Below, in pieces: positions 16,987-24,954 of a stretch of 34,731 bases of DNA. The notes under the pieces were generated by a model. It worked only from the letters and a program-made list of their open reading frames with translations. It had not been told where the DNA came from and did no database searches. The first letter of the stretch is position 1. Every line of letters begins with the position of its first letter. The DNA comes from an uncultured Actinomycetes bacterium. GTDB taxonomy: Bacteria > Actinomycetota > Actinomycetes > Nanopelagicales > Nanopelagicaceae. A program made the translations under genes and the position numbers. The stretch is taken from assembly GCA_903893085.1 (NCBI GenBank), contig CAITKS010000208.1:1-34731 (forward strand), given 5' to 3'.

Positions 16987-17475
16987 ATGGATGGCATCTT
17001 AGAAAAGGCAGCGGTTAAGCGTTTTATTCAAGCTGCAACCGATCTCGGAGTAAAAGGCCAAGTAACTGTACTTTCTGAGACTGCTCGCACCGCAGTCGAT
17101 GCTGCCAACGGACTTGGAATTGAAGTTGGACAGATTGCCTCATCGCTCATCTTTAAATTGCCTTCCGGTAATCCACTATTGATTATCACAAGTGGCCGCC
17201 ACCGCGTGGATACTGAATTAGTTGCCAAGAATTTAGGAATTGCCGAACTAGGCCGTGCTGATGCAAATTATGTAAAAGATGTATCTGGTTACTCTGTTGG
17301 GGGGGTTGCTCCATTGGGCTGGATCAATAAACCTGAAAAAATTCTCATTGACCAGGCGCTAAATGATTATGAAGTTGTTTGGGCAGCATCTGGTCACCCA
17401 CATGCTGTTTATCCAACTTCATTTGCTGAATTAACTTCCTGCACCGATGCGACACCAATGGTCGTTGGGGATTAG
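16987..17475 (+). CDS. YbaK/EbsC family aminoacyl-tRNA deacylase (Cys-tRNA(Pro) deacylase-like)
   Basis: A 162-residue single-domain protein of the YbaK/ProX editing family, which removes wrongly attached amino acids from tRNA. The fold is marked by GQIASSLIFKLPSGNPLLIITSGRHRVDT with the conserved lysine, then the SVGGVAPLGW motif and VWAASGHPHAVYPTSFAEL near the C-terminus. Length fits the stand-alone family rather than the insertion domain of ProRS. The exact tRNA specificity cannot be assigned. The ATG at 16987 appears to be read as a leaderless transcript. It converges with arsC, sharing four bases at the stops. Confidence 0.85.
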   Translation: MDGILEKAAVKRFIQAATDLGVKGQVTVLSETARTAVDAANGLGIEVGQIASSLIFKLPSGNPLLIITSGRHRVDTELVAKNLGIAELGRADANYVKDVSGYSVGGVAPLGWINKPEKILIDQALNDYEVVWAASGHPHAVYPTSFAELTSCTDATPMVVGD

Positions 17476-17870
17476 GCAAGTAGTTCGGAAAGTAACTTTT
17501 CTACTCGTAATTTAATGTCATCGCGAATAACACGCACTGACTCAATCCCCTGACCTGCCGGATCATCCAAAACCCAATCTTCATAACGCTTGCCGGGGTA
17601 GAACGGGCAGGCATCGCCACAACCCATAGTGATGACAGCATCAGAGGCCTGCACTGCTTCTGGTGTCAAAATCTTTGGCGTGTTATTTGCAATATCAATT
17701 CCGAGCTCGGCCATAGCTTCAACGGCGATTGGATTGATGGAATCTTTGGGAGCAGAACCAGCAGAGAGTACTTCTACGCGTCCTTGTCCGAGCTCGCGCA
17801 TAAAGCCTGCAGCCATTTGCGAACGTCCAGCATTGTGTACGCAGACGAAAAGTACTGATGGTTTGCTCAT
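17472..17870 (-). CDS. arsC: Arsenate reductase ArsC (low-molecular-weight phosphatase fold)
   Basis: Reduces arsenate to arsenite. The 132-residue protein begins MSKPSVLFVCVHNAGRSQMAAGF; C10-x5-R16 is the phosphatase-type anion loop holding the nucleophilic cysteine. MGCGDACPFYPGKRYEDW follows at about 82 and LDDPAGQGIESVRVIRDDI near the end, the pattern of actinobacterial arsenate-mycothiol transferase/ArsC proteins. Whether mycothiol or thioredoxin is the partner cannot be seen. Its ATG overlaps the upstream aquaporin stop as ATGA, so the two are translated together and arsenite made here probably leaves through that channel. No arsR regulator or ArsB/Acr3 pump is nearby. Confidence 0.9.
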   Translation of the reverse strand: MSKPSVLFVCVHNAGRSQMAAGFMRELGQGRVEVLSAGSAPKDSINPIAVEAMAELGIDIANNTPKILTPEAVQASDAVITMGCGDACPFYPGKRYEDWVLDDPAGQGIESVRVIRDDIKLRVEKLLSELLA

Positions 17871-18532
17871 TTTTTTCCCTTACCTTTAACACTCAGCGAT
17901 TGGCTAAGTAGAAGTCCGAGTATTGCTCCAAGTAATTGCGCTGCGATAAATGGTGCAATTGATTCTGGTGCGATTCCAGCAAATGTATCTGACCAACCTC
18001 GTGCGAAGGTGACCGCAGGGTTAGCAAAAGATGTTGATGAAGTGAAGAAGTAAGCTGCGCCAATCCAGCAGGCAACAAGGGTTGGAATCTTCTTGTCACG
18101 CTTTTGATCTAGGGCTGCAAAAATAATAAAGATTAGGCCAGCGGTTGCAATGATTTCGCTGAGGAAGAGGTTGCCTCCGCTACGAACCTTCGTTGAGGCG
18201 GTAAATACCGGCAAGTCAAAGACTAAGTTTGCTAGCCCTGCACCAATAAGTGCGCCAATAAATTGAGCAATAATGAATTGGAATGTCTCGGCTATTTTCA
18301 TCTCACGCTTGTAGGCCAGTACCAAAGTTACGAGCGGGTTAAAGTGGGCACCACTGATATCAGCCAATAAAGTGATTAGCGCATACAAAATCGCCGCGGT
18401 GCTAAGAGAATTAACCAGCAACTGAACACCTGTGTCAGATGACAGGTTTGTAGCCATTTCACCTGAACCAATAACGGTCATTACTAGAACAGCGCTGCCT
18501 AAGACTTCTGATCCAACTCTGCGAAGCTTCAT
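17867..18532 (-). CDS. Aquaporin (MIP family), probable arsenite channel paired with arsC
   Basis: Six-helix channel of 221 residues. The two half-helix motifs are N65-P66-L67 (in GAHFNPLVT) and N171-P172-A173 (in FANPAVTFARGW). The first is NPL instead of NPA, and the usual arginine directly after the second NPA is displaced to FAR, so the filter differs from water-selective aquaporins. DTFAGIAPESIAPFIAAQ after the second motif is typical of the actinobacterial and proteobacterial channels found with arsC; Sinorhizobium AqpS-ArsC is the known precedent for arsenite efflux through a channel. The ATG at 18532 (MKLRRVGSEV) is chosen because earlier codons overlap the divergent hydrolase and lack family similarity. 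Confidence 0.85.
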   Translation of the reverse strand: MKLRRVGSEVLGSAVLVMTVIGSGEMATNLSSDTGVQLLVNSLSTAAILYALITLLADISGAHFNPLVTLVLAYKREMKIAETFQFIIAQFIGALIGAGLANLVFDLPVFTASTKVRSGGNLFLSEIIATAGLIFIIFAALDQKRDKKIPTLVACWIGAAYFFTSSTSFANPAVTFARGWSDTFAGIAPESIAPFIAAQLLGAILGLLLSQSLSVKGKGKK

Positions 18533-18558
18533 GGCGACATCATTGCCTACCTTTGGCC

Positions 18559-19401
18559 ATGAAAAAGCGTGCGCCACGGGGTAAAATTGAATTCGAAATG
18601 GGCCTTTCATTAACAAAGCATTCGTCAACGCTCACCGATGCGCCACATATTGTTCTGGTGCATGGCATGGGCTCGGCGGCGACTGCTTGGAAACCGCTGA
18701 CACCTTTTTTGCAGGAGCGCTTTAACGTCATCACTGTTGACTTACCTGGTCACGGCAAAACGCCAATGATTGCTGGCCAATCTATGGATCCTATTTCTTT
18801 AGGTGAACGCATTGTGCGCGAGGTTAAAGAACAACTTGGCGTTACAGAGTTTGATTTAATTGGAAATTCTTGGGGCGGATGGATCGCGCTGGAAATGGCG
18901 GCATCTTTTCCGGATACGGTGAAAAGCGTTACGGCGCTAGCTCCTGCTGGGTTTTGGCTTGCAACATATGTGCAACGCACGCCTGGAGCATCGCAATTTC
19001 GATTATTGGCAAGTAGATCTGCTGCACTGGCTCCATCATTTTTAAAATACGAACGTTCTCGCAAACTGGGCTTTGGCGATGTCAGCCCACGTTGGCGCGA
19101 ATTTTCATACGAGCTATGTCTTGACGCAACCATCGCGATGGCGAAATCGGAAGGTTACTTTCCAGCATGGGATGGCATGCTGCACAAGCGCTTTGATTCA
19201 CAGATTGATTCCAGAATTCCAGTAAAAATAATCTTTGGAGATTCAGATAAAACTTTGCCCGCCACAACATGTCAGGAACGAACCATGGCGCCGAAGCATT
19301 CGGAATGGATAATTTTTGAAGAATGTGGGCACGCCCCGATGTGGGATAACACCGAAAAAGTTGCTGCGCATGTAATTGAAATTGCCGGAGTATCTCGATG
19401 A
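18559..19401 (+). CDS. Alpha/beta hydrolase, first gene of the carotenoid-modification block
   Basis: Soluble alpha/beta-fold hydrolase of about 280 residues. Visible are the oxyanion strand IVLVHGMGSA, the nucleophile elbow GNSWGG (Ser about 104), the acid in IFGDSDKTLP and the catalytic His in ECGHAPMWD. No signal peptide. The substrate is unknown; esterases, C-C hydrolases and haloperoxidases share this pattern. The start is uncertain: ATG 18559 has a -10-like TACCTT five bases before it, while ATG 18598 (MGLSLTKH) lies after TAAAAT. It is coupled to the CrtA-like gene by an ATGA overlap, suggesting a role in making or trimming a modified carotenoid, but that is inference. Confidence 0.8.
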   Translation: MKKRAPRGKIEFEMGLSLTKHSSTLTDAPHIVLVHGMGSAATAWKPLTPFLQERFNVITVDLPGHGKTPMIAGQSMDPISLGERIVREVKEQLGVTEFDLIGNSWGGWIALEMAASFPDTVKSVTALAPAGFWLATYVQRTPGASQFRLLASRSAALAPSFLKYERSRKLGFGDVSPRWREFSYELCLDATIAMAKSEGYFPAWDGMLHKRFDSQIDSRIPVKIIFGDSDKTLPATTCQERTMAPKHSEWIIFEECGHAPMWDNTEKVAAHVIEIAGVSR

Positions 19402-20075
19402 GCAACAACCAAGTAACTGTTGTGTATTTCTGGAAGACAGAAAATCGCCACGTTGGATTTGCCTTGCTGCGTATGGCCCTGGATCGCGGTGGATTGCGCA
19501 GAATGAAAGGTGTCACTTTCGCGAAAATGCTCGGCACTGGAAAAGGTGAAACATTTACCCCGCGCGATGCCGATGCCAACCGTTGGGGATGCTTGGTTGT
19601 TCTCGATGAATCGCAATTAGATTCCTTGGATAATTCCAATTTGATAAGTCGTTGGCGCGCTATATCAATTGAAGAAGTTCGATTCTTGCTTGATCCGATT
19701 TCATCACATGGCCTTTGGGCTAAAAAGAATCCATTTGCTTACTCATCAAATCAGACAGATGGACAGGTCGTTGCAATTACACGAGCACGAATTAAGTGGC
19801 TTCAGAACTTTAGATTCTGGCGCGCGGTTCCTCCGGTTACGCAAAGCCTTCACGCATCCGTTGGGCTAATTAGAACAATTGGAATAGGTGAAGCACCTAT
19901 CGGATTACAAGGAACTTTCTCACATTGGAACACAGGCGCTGACCTTAGAAATTTTGCTTACAAAGGGGCTGCGCACCAAAGCGCAATCGCTGCTACCGAA
20001 CGCCATGGCTGGTATGCCGAAGAACTCTTTGCCCGCTTCGCTGTTCGCAATATTCGAGGCTCAATTACTAAGTAA
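19398..20075 (+). CDS. CrtA-like carotenoid monooxygenase (spheroidene monooxygenase family)
   Basis: The 225-residue protein carries MKGVTFAKMLGTGKGETFTP, DADANRWGCLVVLD, RARIKWLQNFRFWRAVPPV and the strongly conserved GIGEAPIGLQGTFSHW followed by GWYAEELFARFAV. These are the blocks of the CrtA family, which in purple bacteria uses O2 to add keto groups at C-2 of acyclic carotenoids. Homologues in other bacteria are often called just monooxygenase, so the exact substrate here is not fixed by sequence. The ATG at 19398 overlaps the hydrolase stop (ATGA), and cruF starts 26 bases later. Being next to cruF, cruG and a second desaturase supports action on an acyclic carotenoid end group. Confidence 0.78.
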   Translation: MSNNQVTVVYFWKTENRHVGFALLRMALDRGGLRRMKGVTFAKMLGTGKGETFTPRDADANRWGCLVVLDESQLDSLDNSNLISRWRAISIEEVRFLLDPISSHGLWAKKNPFAYSSNQTDGQVVAITRARIKWLQNFRFWRAVPPVTQSLHASVGLIRTIGIGEAPIGLQGTFSHWNTGADLRNFAYKGAAHQSAIAATERHGWYAEELFARFAVRNIRGSITK

Positions 20076-20101
20076 GTAGTTAAGTAGGGCAGACTTAGCC
20101 C

Positions 20102-20905
20102 ATGTCGATACGTCATTACTCACCACGTCGTAATCGCCGACGCGGAATTTCGTCTCGCGCTCAATTCGCCTTAAATCTAACTTTAGGTATCGCAATATTG
20201 CTGCAAGTTAGCTATCCACTTTTAGATGGCGAGGCTCTGCGAGTTGTAACAATTTCTACTGTTTATTGGGGCGCAGGTGCAATGGCGCTGCATGCCTTAC
20301 TTGCATTCGGGGCGCGTTACGCGTTTACATATTTAGGAATTGCGCTTTCATTTGGTTTCTTTATTGAGTTGATTGGTTTAAAAACTGGTTGGCCATTTGG
20401 AACCTATCAATACGATGATTCTCTCGGTCCTCAACTCTTTGATGTCCCACTTGTTGTGCCCTTTGCCTGGGCGATGATTGCGCATCCAATACTTTGCGCA
20501 GCTCGTCGTGTTGCCGGCAATTGGGTATTTCTTTATGGCGGCTTTGGGCTTATGGCTTATGACCTATTTCTTGATCCACAAATGGTTAATGCAGGCCGTT
20601 GGACATGGGAAGTAACTGGTTCACGTGTTCCTTTTACACCAGAAGTACCGCTTTCAAATGCTTTTGGTTGGTTGCTATCTGGAATGGCACTGATTGCAAT
20701 TCTGCATTTAGCCCTCCCCCGAGATCGTCGCAAAGTAAGTGCCGGTTTCGCAGCAATTGATATCTTCTTGATTTGGACTTGGCTTGCTGGCGTTATCTCT
20801 AACCTCTTCTTCTTTGATCGCCCAGGAATTGCATTTCTTTTCGGCCTTACATTCGGAGCCGTATTGGCCCCATTTATATTCTCGCGTTGGCTCGGCCGCC
20901 CTTAG
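20102..20905 (+). CDS. cruF: CruF-like carotenoid 1,2-hydratase (DUF422 membrane protein)
   Basis: Membrane protein of 267 residues with about seven hydrophobic helices. Conserved family blocks are visible: SFGFFIELIGLKTGWPFGTYQYDDSLGPQ, VPLVVPFAWAMIAHP and LMAYDLFLDPQMVNAGRWTWE. CruF proteins add water across the terminal 1,2 double bond of acyclic psi ends (as in Deinococcus, cyanobacteria and, for bacterioruberin, haloarchaea). The resulting C-1 hydroxyl is the usual site for later sugar addition, which fits the glycosyltransferase immediately downstream (seven-base gap). A short GGGC/GCCC inverted repeat lies just before the ATG. Function is well supported, substrate inferred. Confidence 0.85.
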   Translation: MSIRHYSPRRNRRRGISSRAQFALNLTLGIAILLQVSYPLLDGEALRVVTISTVYWGAGAMALHALLAFGARYAFTYLGIALSFGFFIELIGLKTGWPFGTYQYDDSLGPQLFDVPLVVPFAWAMIAHPILCAARRVAGNWVFLYGGFGLMAYDLFLDPQMVNAGRWTWEVTGSRVPFTPEVPLSNAFGWLLSGMALIAILHLALPRDRRKVSAGFAAIDIFLIWTWLAGVISNLFFFDRPGIAFLFGLTFGAVLAPFIFSRWLGRP

Positions 20906-20912
20906 CAATTAG

Positions 20913-21980
20913 ATGTATACCGTTCTCTTTCTCTTCACTGTTTTCTTGCTCTGGCTAACCGTTGCAAATTTCTTGACTATCCGCCGCCCAAAGTCTGTTT
21001 CACTCACCGAACAAAGTGTGACCGTACTAATTCCGGTACGTAACGAAGCTGAAAATATCCTTGAACTAATCGATTGTTTAACCAAGCAAAGCCATTTGAA
21101 ATCGCTAGAAATTATCTTCATTGATGATTCCTCAACAGATAGCACGGGTAAATTGCTGAAAACTGCCCTATCTGAAGGTGCGCCTATTAAAATTGTTAAC
21201 GCGCCTGCGTTGCCACAAGGGTGGTTAGGAAAACCTTGGGCGCTGCAGCAAGGCTTCTTAATTTCCAGCGGTGAAATCATCGTGACACTTGATGCCGATG
21301 TCAGGTTGACACCAACTGCTATTTCCCAAGCGATTGCTATGATGGGTAAACGTGAATTCGTATCTCCTTATCCACGCCAGATTGCTATCTCTTTTGCCGA
21401 ACGCTTGGTACAGCCACTTCTGCAATGGTCATGGATGACCACTGTTCCATTGCGATTAGCAGAGCGGTCAGATCGAACATCTCTGGCTGTCGCAAACGGC
21501 CAATTCTTTCTGGTAAAAAAGCGCTCATTAGATGCAATCGGTGGCTTTAAGTCAATTGCCAGTGAAGTGCTAGATGACATGAAATTAGCGCGTGCACTTA
21601 TATCCGCGGGTTCTCGTGGCGGCGTTGCCGATGGATCAACTTTGGCACAAACACGTATGTATAAGAACTTCGCCGAAATCAAAGCGGGTTACGGAAAATC
21701 TCTGTGGAGCGCATTCTCATCACCAATTGGCGCCTTTGCAGCCATTCTCTTTATTTTTGCTACAGGTATCGCACCACTTCTGGTTTGGTTTAGCGGAAAT
21801 CCATTTGGTTTGTTTACCTATGAAGTAATTGTTATTACGCGCATGGTTAGCGCCAAGCGATCTGGCGGAAGAATACTCGATTCGTTCTTGCACCCCATCT
21901 CATCCGGAATATTGATTTACTTAATTATTTTTAGTTGGCGCGCCCGCGGTAAAGTGCAATGGAAGGGGCGCACTGTATGA
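20913..21980 (+). CDS. cruG: CruG-like family 2 glycosyltransferase, membrane associated
   Basis: A 355-residue GT-A glycosyltransferase with an N-terminal membrane helix (VLFLFTVFLLWLTVANFL) and two further hydrophobic segments at the C-terminus. VTVLIPVRNEAENILELIDCL is the nucleotide-sugar strand, IFIDDSSTDSTG the first aspartate pair, VTLDADVRLTP the DxD metal site, and SEVLDDMKLARAL the acceptor/base region. This layout matches CruG-type carotenoid glycosyltransferases, which are next to cruF in cyanobacteria. It is predicted to glycosylate the hydroxyl made by CruF; the sugar is unknown. It overlaps the next gene as ATGA, continuing the tightly coupled operon. Confidence 0.8.
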   Translation: MYTVLFLFTVFLLWLTVANFLTIRRPKSVSLTEQSVTVLIPVRNEAENILELIDCLTKQSHLKSLEIIFIDDSSTDSTGKLLKTALSEGAPIKIVNAPALPQGWLGKPWALQQGFLISSGEIIVTLDADVRLTPTAISQAIAMMGKREFVSPYPRQIAISFAERLVQPLLQWSWMTTVPLRLAERSDRTSLAVANGQFFLVKKRSLDAIGGFKSIASEVLDDMKLARALISAGSRGGVADGSTLAQTRMYKNFAEIKAGYGKSLWSAFSSPIGAFAAILFIFATGIAPLLVWFSGNPFGLFTYEVIVITRMVSAKRSGGRILDSFLHPISSGILIYLIIFSWRARGKVQWKGRTV

Positions 21981-23488
21981 GTGAAAAAAAGAAGGTTGCC
22001 GTAATAGGCGCTGGCATGGGTGGTATGTGCACTGCGGCCCGCTTGGCAAAAGCTGGATATGAGGTAACAGTATTTGAATCATCAGATCGCCACGGAGGAA
22101 AGTGCCGAACTGAATGGATCGGAAATTATGCTTTTGATACCGGTCCATCTTTATTAACTCTTCCGGCCGTTTACCGTGACTTTTTTCAGCGCACAGGTGA
22201 TGTCATGGGGCGCGTTCTAGAACTCGAGAGCGTTAGCCCATCTTTTGATTATCGATTTAGTGATGGAACTTCAGTTAAATTCGCCAACTTATCGCGCAAA
22301 GAAACTTTGGCAGCAATCGAGAATTCGATGGGCGGCGCATCAGCCCTTGAATGGGATCAAGTCATGCGCCAAGCAGAATCTATGTGGGATGTCTCGCGCG
22401 AACCATTTATCGAATCTGAACTTAAATCAGTTGCATCTCTATTAAAGCGCCCAACTTTATTGCGCGATCTGCGAATAATTGCGCCATGGAAGTCACTGCG
22501 CCAGATCAAATTAAAAGATCAACGGCTTCGTAATATTTTAGATCGATATGCAACTTATAGCGGCTCCGATCCACGGGTTGCACCTGCGGTTCTGTCATCG
22601 ATTGCTTTCGTTGAGGAAGCATTCGGTGCCTGGCATATCAAAGGCGGGATAGGAAAGTTGGGCGATGCGGTTTATCAACGTTGCCTAGATCGCGGTGTGA
22701 AATTTGAATTTGGCGCTAAGGTCACTCAGATTAACCATGATGGAAAATCCGTATCAGGAATTTTATTAAACGATGGTCGTTCATTAGATTTTTCAACAGT
22801 TGTAGCAAATGCTGATGCATCAATGGTCTATAACAAGCTAATAACTGGAAAGGTTAAGAAATTGCGCAAACAGCGCAGTGACTTAGCTAAGGCCGATCTG
22901 TCACTTGCCGGCTTCTCATTACTGCTGGGTCTGCGTCCGAGCGATAAAGACTCTGGACTTTCACATCACAATATTTTCTTTCCAGAGAATTATGATGGCG
23001 AATTCATCGATATCTTCGATCGCAAAAAACCGGTTCAAGATCCAGCAATTTATATCTGCGCACCACGCGATGAAACCATGGTTAAACATGCAGGGCATGA
23101 AGCTTGGTTTGTATTGATTAATGCTCCTCGCCACGATGCATCGGGTGCTGATGGATTTGACTGGAACAATAAAGATTTTAACCAACGTTATGCAATGCAA
23201 ATTATCGATTCGCTAGAAGCGCGCGGGATATCTATTCGTGATCGCCTAGAGCTTCTAGAAATCCGCACGCCTGCAGATTTAGAGAGATCTGTGATGGCTC
23301 CAGGTGGTGCGATTTATGGAACTTCTAGCAATGGCGCTCGTTCGGCATTTATGCGCGCTAAGAATCGTTCACCACTAAATGGTTTGTTTTGCGTTGGTGG
23401 TTCCGCCCACCCTGGTGGTGGTTTGCCGCTGGTTGGGTTAAGCGCTGAAATCGTTGCCGAGTCGATTATGGGCAAAACGAGCCACTAG
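21977..23488 (+). CDS. CrtD/CrtI-like carotenoid desaturase (FAD-dependent)
   Basis: A 503-residue carotenoid oxidoreductase. The N-terminal dinucleotide fold is VAVIGAGMGGMCTAARLAKAG with VFESSDRHGGKCRTEW, and FDTGPSLLTLPAVYRDFF follows as in phytoene-desaturase-type enzymes. GGIGKLGDAVYQRCL and FCVGGSAHPGGGLPLVGLSAEI complete the family pattern. A second full crtI lies 2.6 kb downstream, so this copy is more likely a CrtD-type 3,4-desaturase acting after CruF than the phytoene desaturase, as in Deinococcus and haloarchaea; that is inference. The ATG at 21977 overlaps the cruG stop; an in-frame ATG at 21959 is less likely. Its last 51 bases overlap the convergent phosphatidyltransferase gene. 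Confidence 0.8.
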   Translation: MSEKKKVAVIGAGMGGMCTAARLAKAGYEVTVFESSDRHGGKCRTEWIGNYAFDTGPSLLTLPAVYRDFFQRTGDVMGRVLELESVSPSFDYRFSDGTSVKFANLSRKETLAAIENSMGGASALEWDQVMRQAESMWDVSREPFIESELKSVASLLKRPTLLRDLRIIAPWKSLRQIKLKDQRLRNILDRYATYSGSDPRVAPAVLSSIAFVEEAFGAWHIKGGIGKLGDAVYQRCLDRGVKFEFGAKVTQINHDGKSVSGILLNDGRSLDFSTVVANADASMVYNKLITGKVKKLRKQRSDLAKADLSLAGFSLLLGLRPSDKDSGLSHHNIFFPENYDGEFIDIFDRKKPVQDPAIYICAPRDETMVKHAGHEAWFVLINAPRHDASGADGFDWNNKDFNQRYAMQIIDSLEARGISIRDRLELLEIRTPADLERSVMAPGGAIYGTSSNGARSAFMRAKNRSPLNGLFCVGGSAHPGGGLPLVGLSAEIVAESIMGKTSH

Positions 23489-24070
23489 GTACAAGCTCCA
23501 TATTTGTAAGGCGAGTAAAACTGCCATCGCGGCAACAACTAATTTTAAATCAAGGGCATATGTAACAAGTGCGATAAATATAAAACTTGCTCGAACAGGA
23601 CGTTCGGCCGGAGTGACAACACCAACATCACTTATTCCCAAACCGCCAAGACGGGCACGTGCATATTCTTGAGTGGAAGCAATTACATATGTAGCCAAAA
23701 CCATCCATGCAGGTGCACCAATTCGATATGCCACATAAAACCAGAGCGCTTCGCTAATTCGATCAGCAACCGAATCTAATATCGCGCCAAATGCGCTACT
23801 TCTATTCTGATAAATAGCGACGCTGCCATCGATTCCATCGGCATAAAGCGATAGAACTAGCAGCGGAATAGTCCAGAGAGATAGTGGATTTACCACCATT
23901 GCGATTGCAAAAACCAGGCCCAACAAAGTTAGAACATTTGGGCTGATACGTAAGGCTGATGCGACCTTGGCAGATGAATATGAAATGGCAAGCCAGGTTT
24001 TTACAACACCTTTAATTTCGGCGCCTCCGTGTAGTGCACTCCATGCAGCGTTGAATTCTGCCTTTTTCAT
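23438..24070 (-). CDS. CDP-alcohol phosphatidyltransferase family membrane protein
   Basis: Membrane enzyme of 210 residues with about six hydrophobic segments. The CDP-alcohol phosphotransferase signature DG-x2-AR-x8-G-x3-D-x3-D is present as DGSVAI-x8-G-AIL-D-SVA-D: all four acidic positions and the glycines are kept but the arginine is isoleucine. Many actinobacterial homologues have the same AI/AV variant, so this looks like a subfamily rather than decay. Members make phospholipids (PG, PI, CL) from CDP-diacylglycerol; the acceptor alcohol is unknown. It is coupled to metF by an ATGA overlap and converges with the desaturase gene, whose last 51 bases it shares. Confidence 0.82.
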   Translation of the reverse strand: MKKAEFNAAWSALHGGAEIKGVVKTWLAISYSSAKVASALRISPNVLTLLGLVFAIAMVVNPLSLWTIPLLVLSLYADGIDGSVAIYQNRSSAFGAILDSVADRISEALWFYVAYRIGAPAWMVLATYVIASTQEYARARLGGLGISDVGVVTPAERPVRASFIFIALVTYALDLKLVVAAMAVLLALQIWSLYLVARFAHNRLGNDFSA

Positions 24071-24948
24071 GAACGCTTCTTATCTTTAATTTGCGCAAAT
24101 ATTTCTCGGGTAGCTGTTGATGTGTTCATTGTGTAGAAGTGCAAACCTGGAACTCCTGCCTCCAATAAATCTTCACAGAGTTTGGTTGCAAGATCGACGC
24201 CCAATTTGCGAACATCATCCGGCTTATCTTTTAGCGCATCAAAGGCCGATGCGATACTGGCAGGAATCGGTGTTCCGCTTAATTCAGACATGCGATTTAG
24301 TTGGCTGACATTTGTTACTGGCAAAATTCCAGCGATGATAGGTAAATTTGAGCCACGTTTAGCCAAGTTATCAACGAGCGCTTTCCACTTATCTACTTCA
24401 AAGAAAAATTGTGTTGTCGCAAATGTTGCGCCAGCGGCTTCCTTGCGCAAAAGCGTTTGGATATCTGCTGCAAAATCACCATTCGATGCTGGATGACCGT
24501 CGGGGAAAGCTGCAACGCCAATAGTAAATCCACCAAATTCTGCAGCAAGTGAAACTAACTCGTCGGCATGATTTAGTCCGCCGTCGGTTGGCGTCCAAGG
24601 TGCACGCGGACCGCCAGTTGGATCACCGCGCAGCGCCAAAATATTATGAATGCCTGCTGCTTTGTAACGACCTAAAATTTCAATTAACTCATCGCGTGTA
24701 GAGCCAACACAAGTTAAATGCGCGACAACGGGCAACTTTGTATGTTCTGTGATTTCAGATGTAATGCGGATTGTGCGATCGCGAGTAGAACCACCTGCGC
24801 CATATGTAACCGAGATGAAATCTGGGGCGATCGGTTCGAGCGCACTTATTGCGCTCCAAAGGCGATCCTCCCCCTCTTGATCCTTTGGCGGGAAGAACTC
24901 AAAGGAGTATGTGACGTTTTCGCCAATTCCAGTCATGCGCATCTCCAT
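24067..24948 (-). CDS. metF: Methylenetetrahydrofolate reductase MetF
   Basis: FAD enzyme reducing 5,10-methylene-THF to 5-methyl-THF for methionine synthesis. The 293-residue barrel shows TYSFEFFPPKDQEGED at the N-terminus, SVTYGAGGSTRDRT, VVAHLTCVGSTRDEL, NILALRGDPTGG and TQFFFEVDKW, then GVPGLHFYTMN at the end, all diagnostic. Three in-frame ATGs lie at 24948, 24942 and 24936; the first is six bases after a TACCCT -10 element on this strand and is taken as a leaderless start. Starts further upstream would enter crtE. Divergent to crtE; the metF-idsA pairing also occurs in mycobacteria (Rv2172c-Rv2173). Confidence 0.92.
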   Translation of the reverse strand: MEMRMTGIGENVTYSFEFFPPKDQEGEDRLWSAISALEPIAPDFISVTYGAGGSTRDRTIRITSEITEHTKLPVVAHLTCVGSTRDELIEILGRYKAAGIHNILALRGDPTGGPRAPWTPTDGGLNHADELVSLAAEFGGFTIGVAAFPDGHPASNGDFAADIQTLLRKEAAGATFATTQFFFEVDKWKALVDNLAKRGSNLPIIAGILPVTNVSQLNRMSELSGTPIPASIASAFDALKDKPDDVRKLGVDLATKLCEDLLEAGVPGLHFYTMNTSTATREIFAQIKDKKRS

Positions 24949-24954
24949 GCGGTC

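Noticed and set aside
16965..16997. Longer N-terminus for the MFS transporter
   Set aside because: It would overlap the divergent YbaK-type gene start and adds a sequence without membrane-protein character.
14441..18600. Genomic island of transferred genes (doxX, TSUP, MFS, arsC, aquaporin)
   Set aside because: No integrase, tRNA, direct repeats or insertion sequences, and composition looks like the rest apart from doxX codon bias, which expression explains.
19082..19639. Long open frame (185 codons) on the minus strand opposite the hydrolase and CrtA-like genes
   Set aside because: No family resemblance, no start signal, and it lies wholly antisense to two genes with clear conserved motifs.
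21977..23488. The second CrtI-like gene as a recent duplication of crtI
   Set aside because: The two proteins differ strongly outside the FAD and C-terminal motifs, so they look like old, separate subfamilies.
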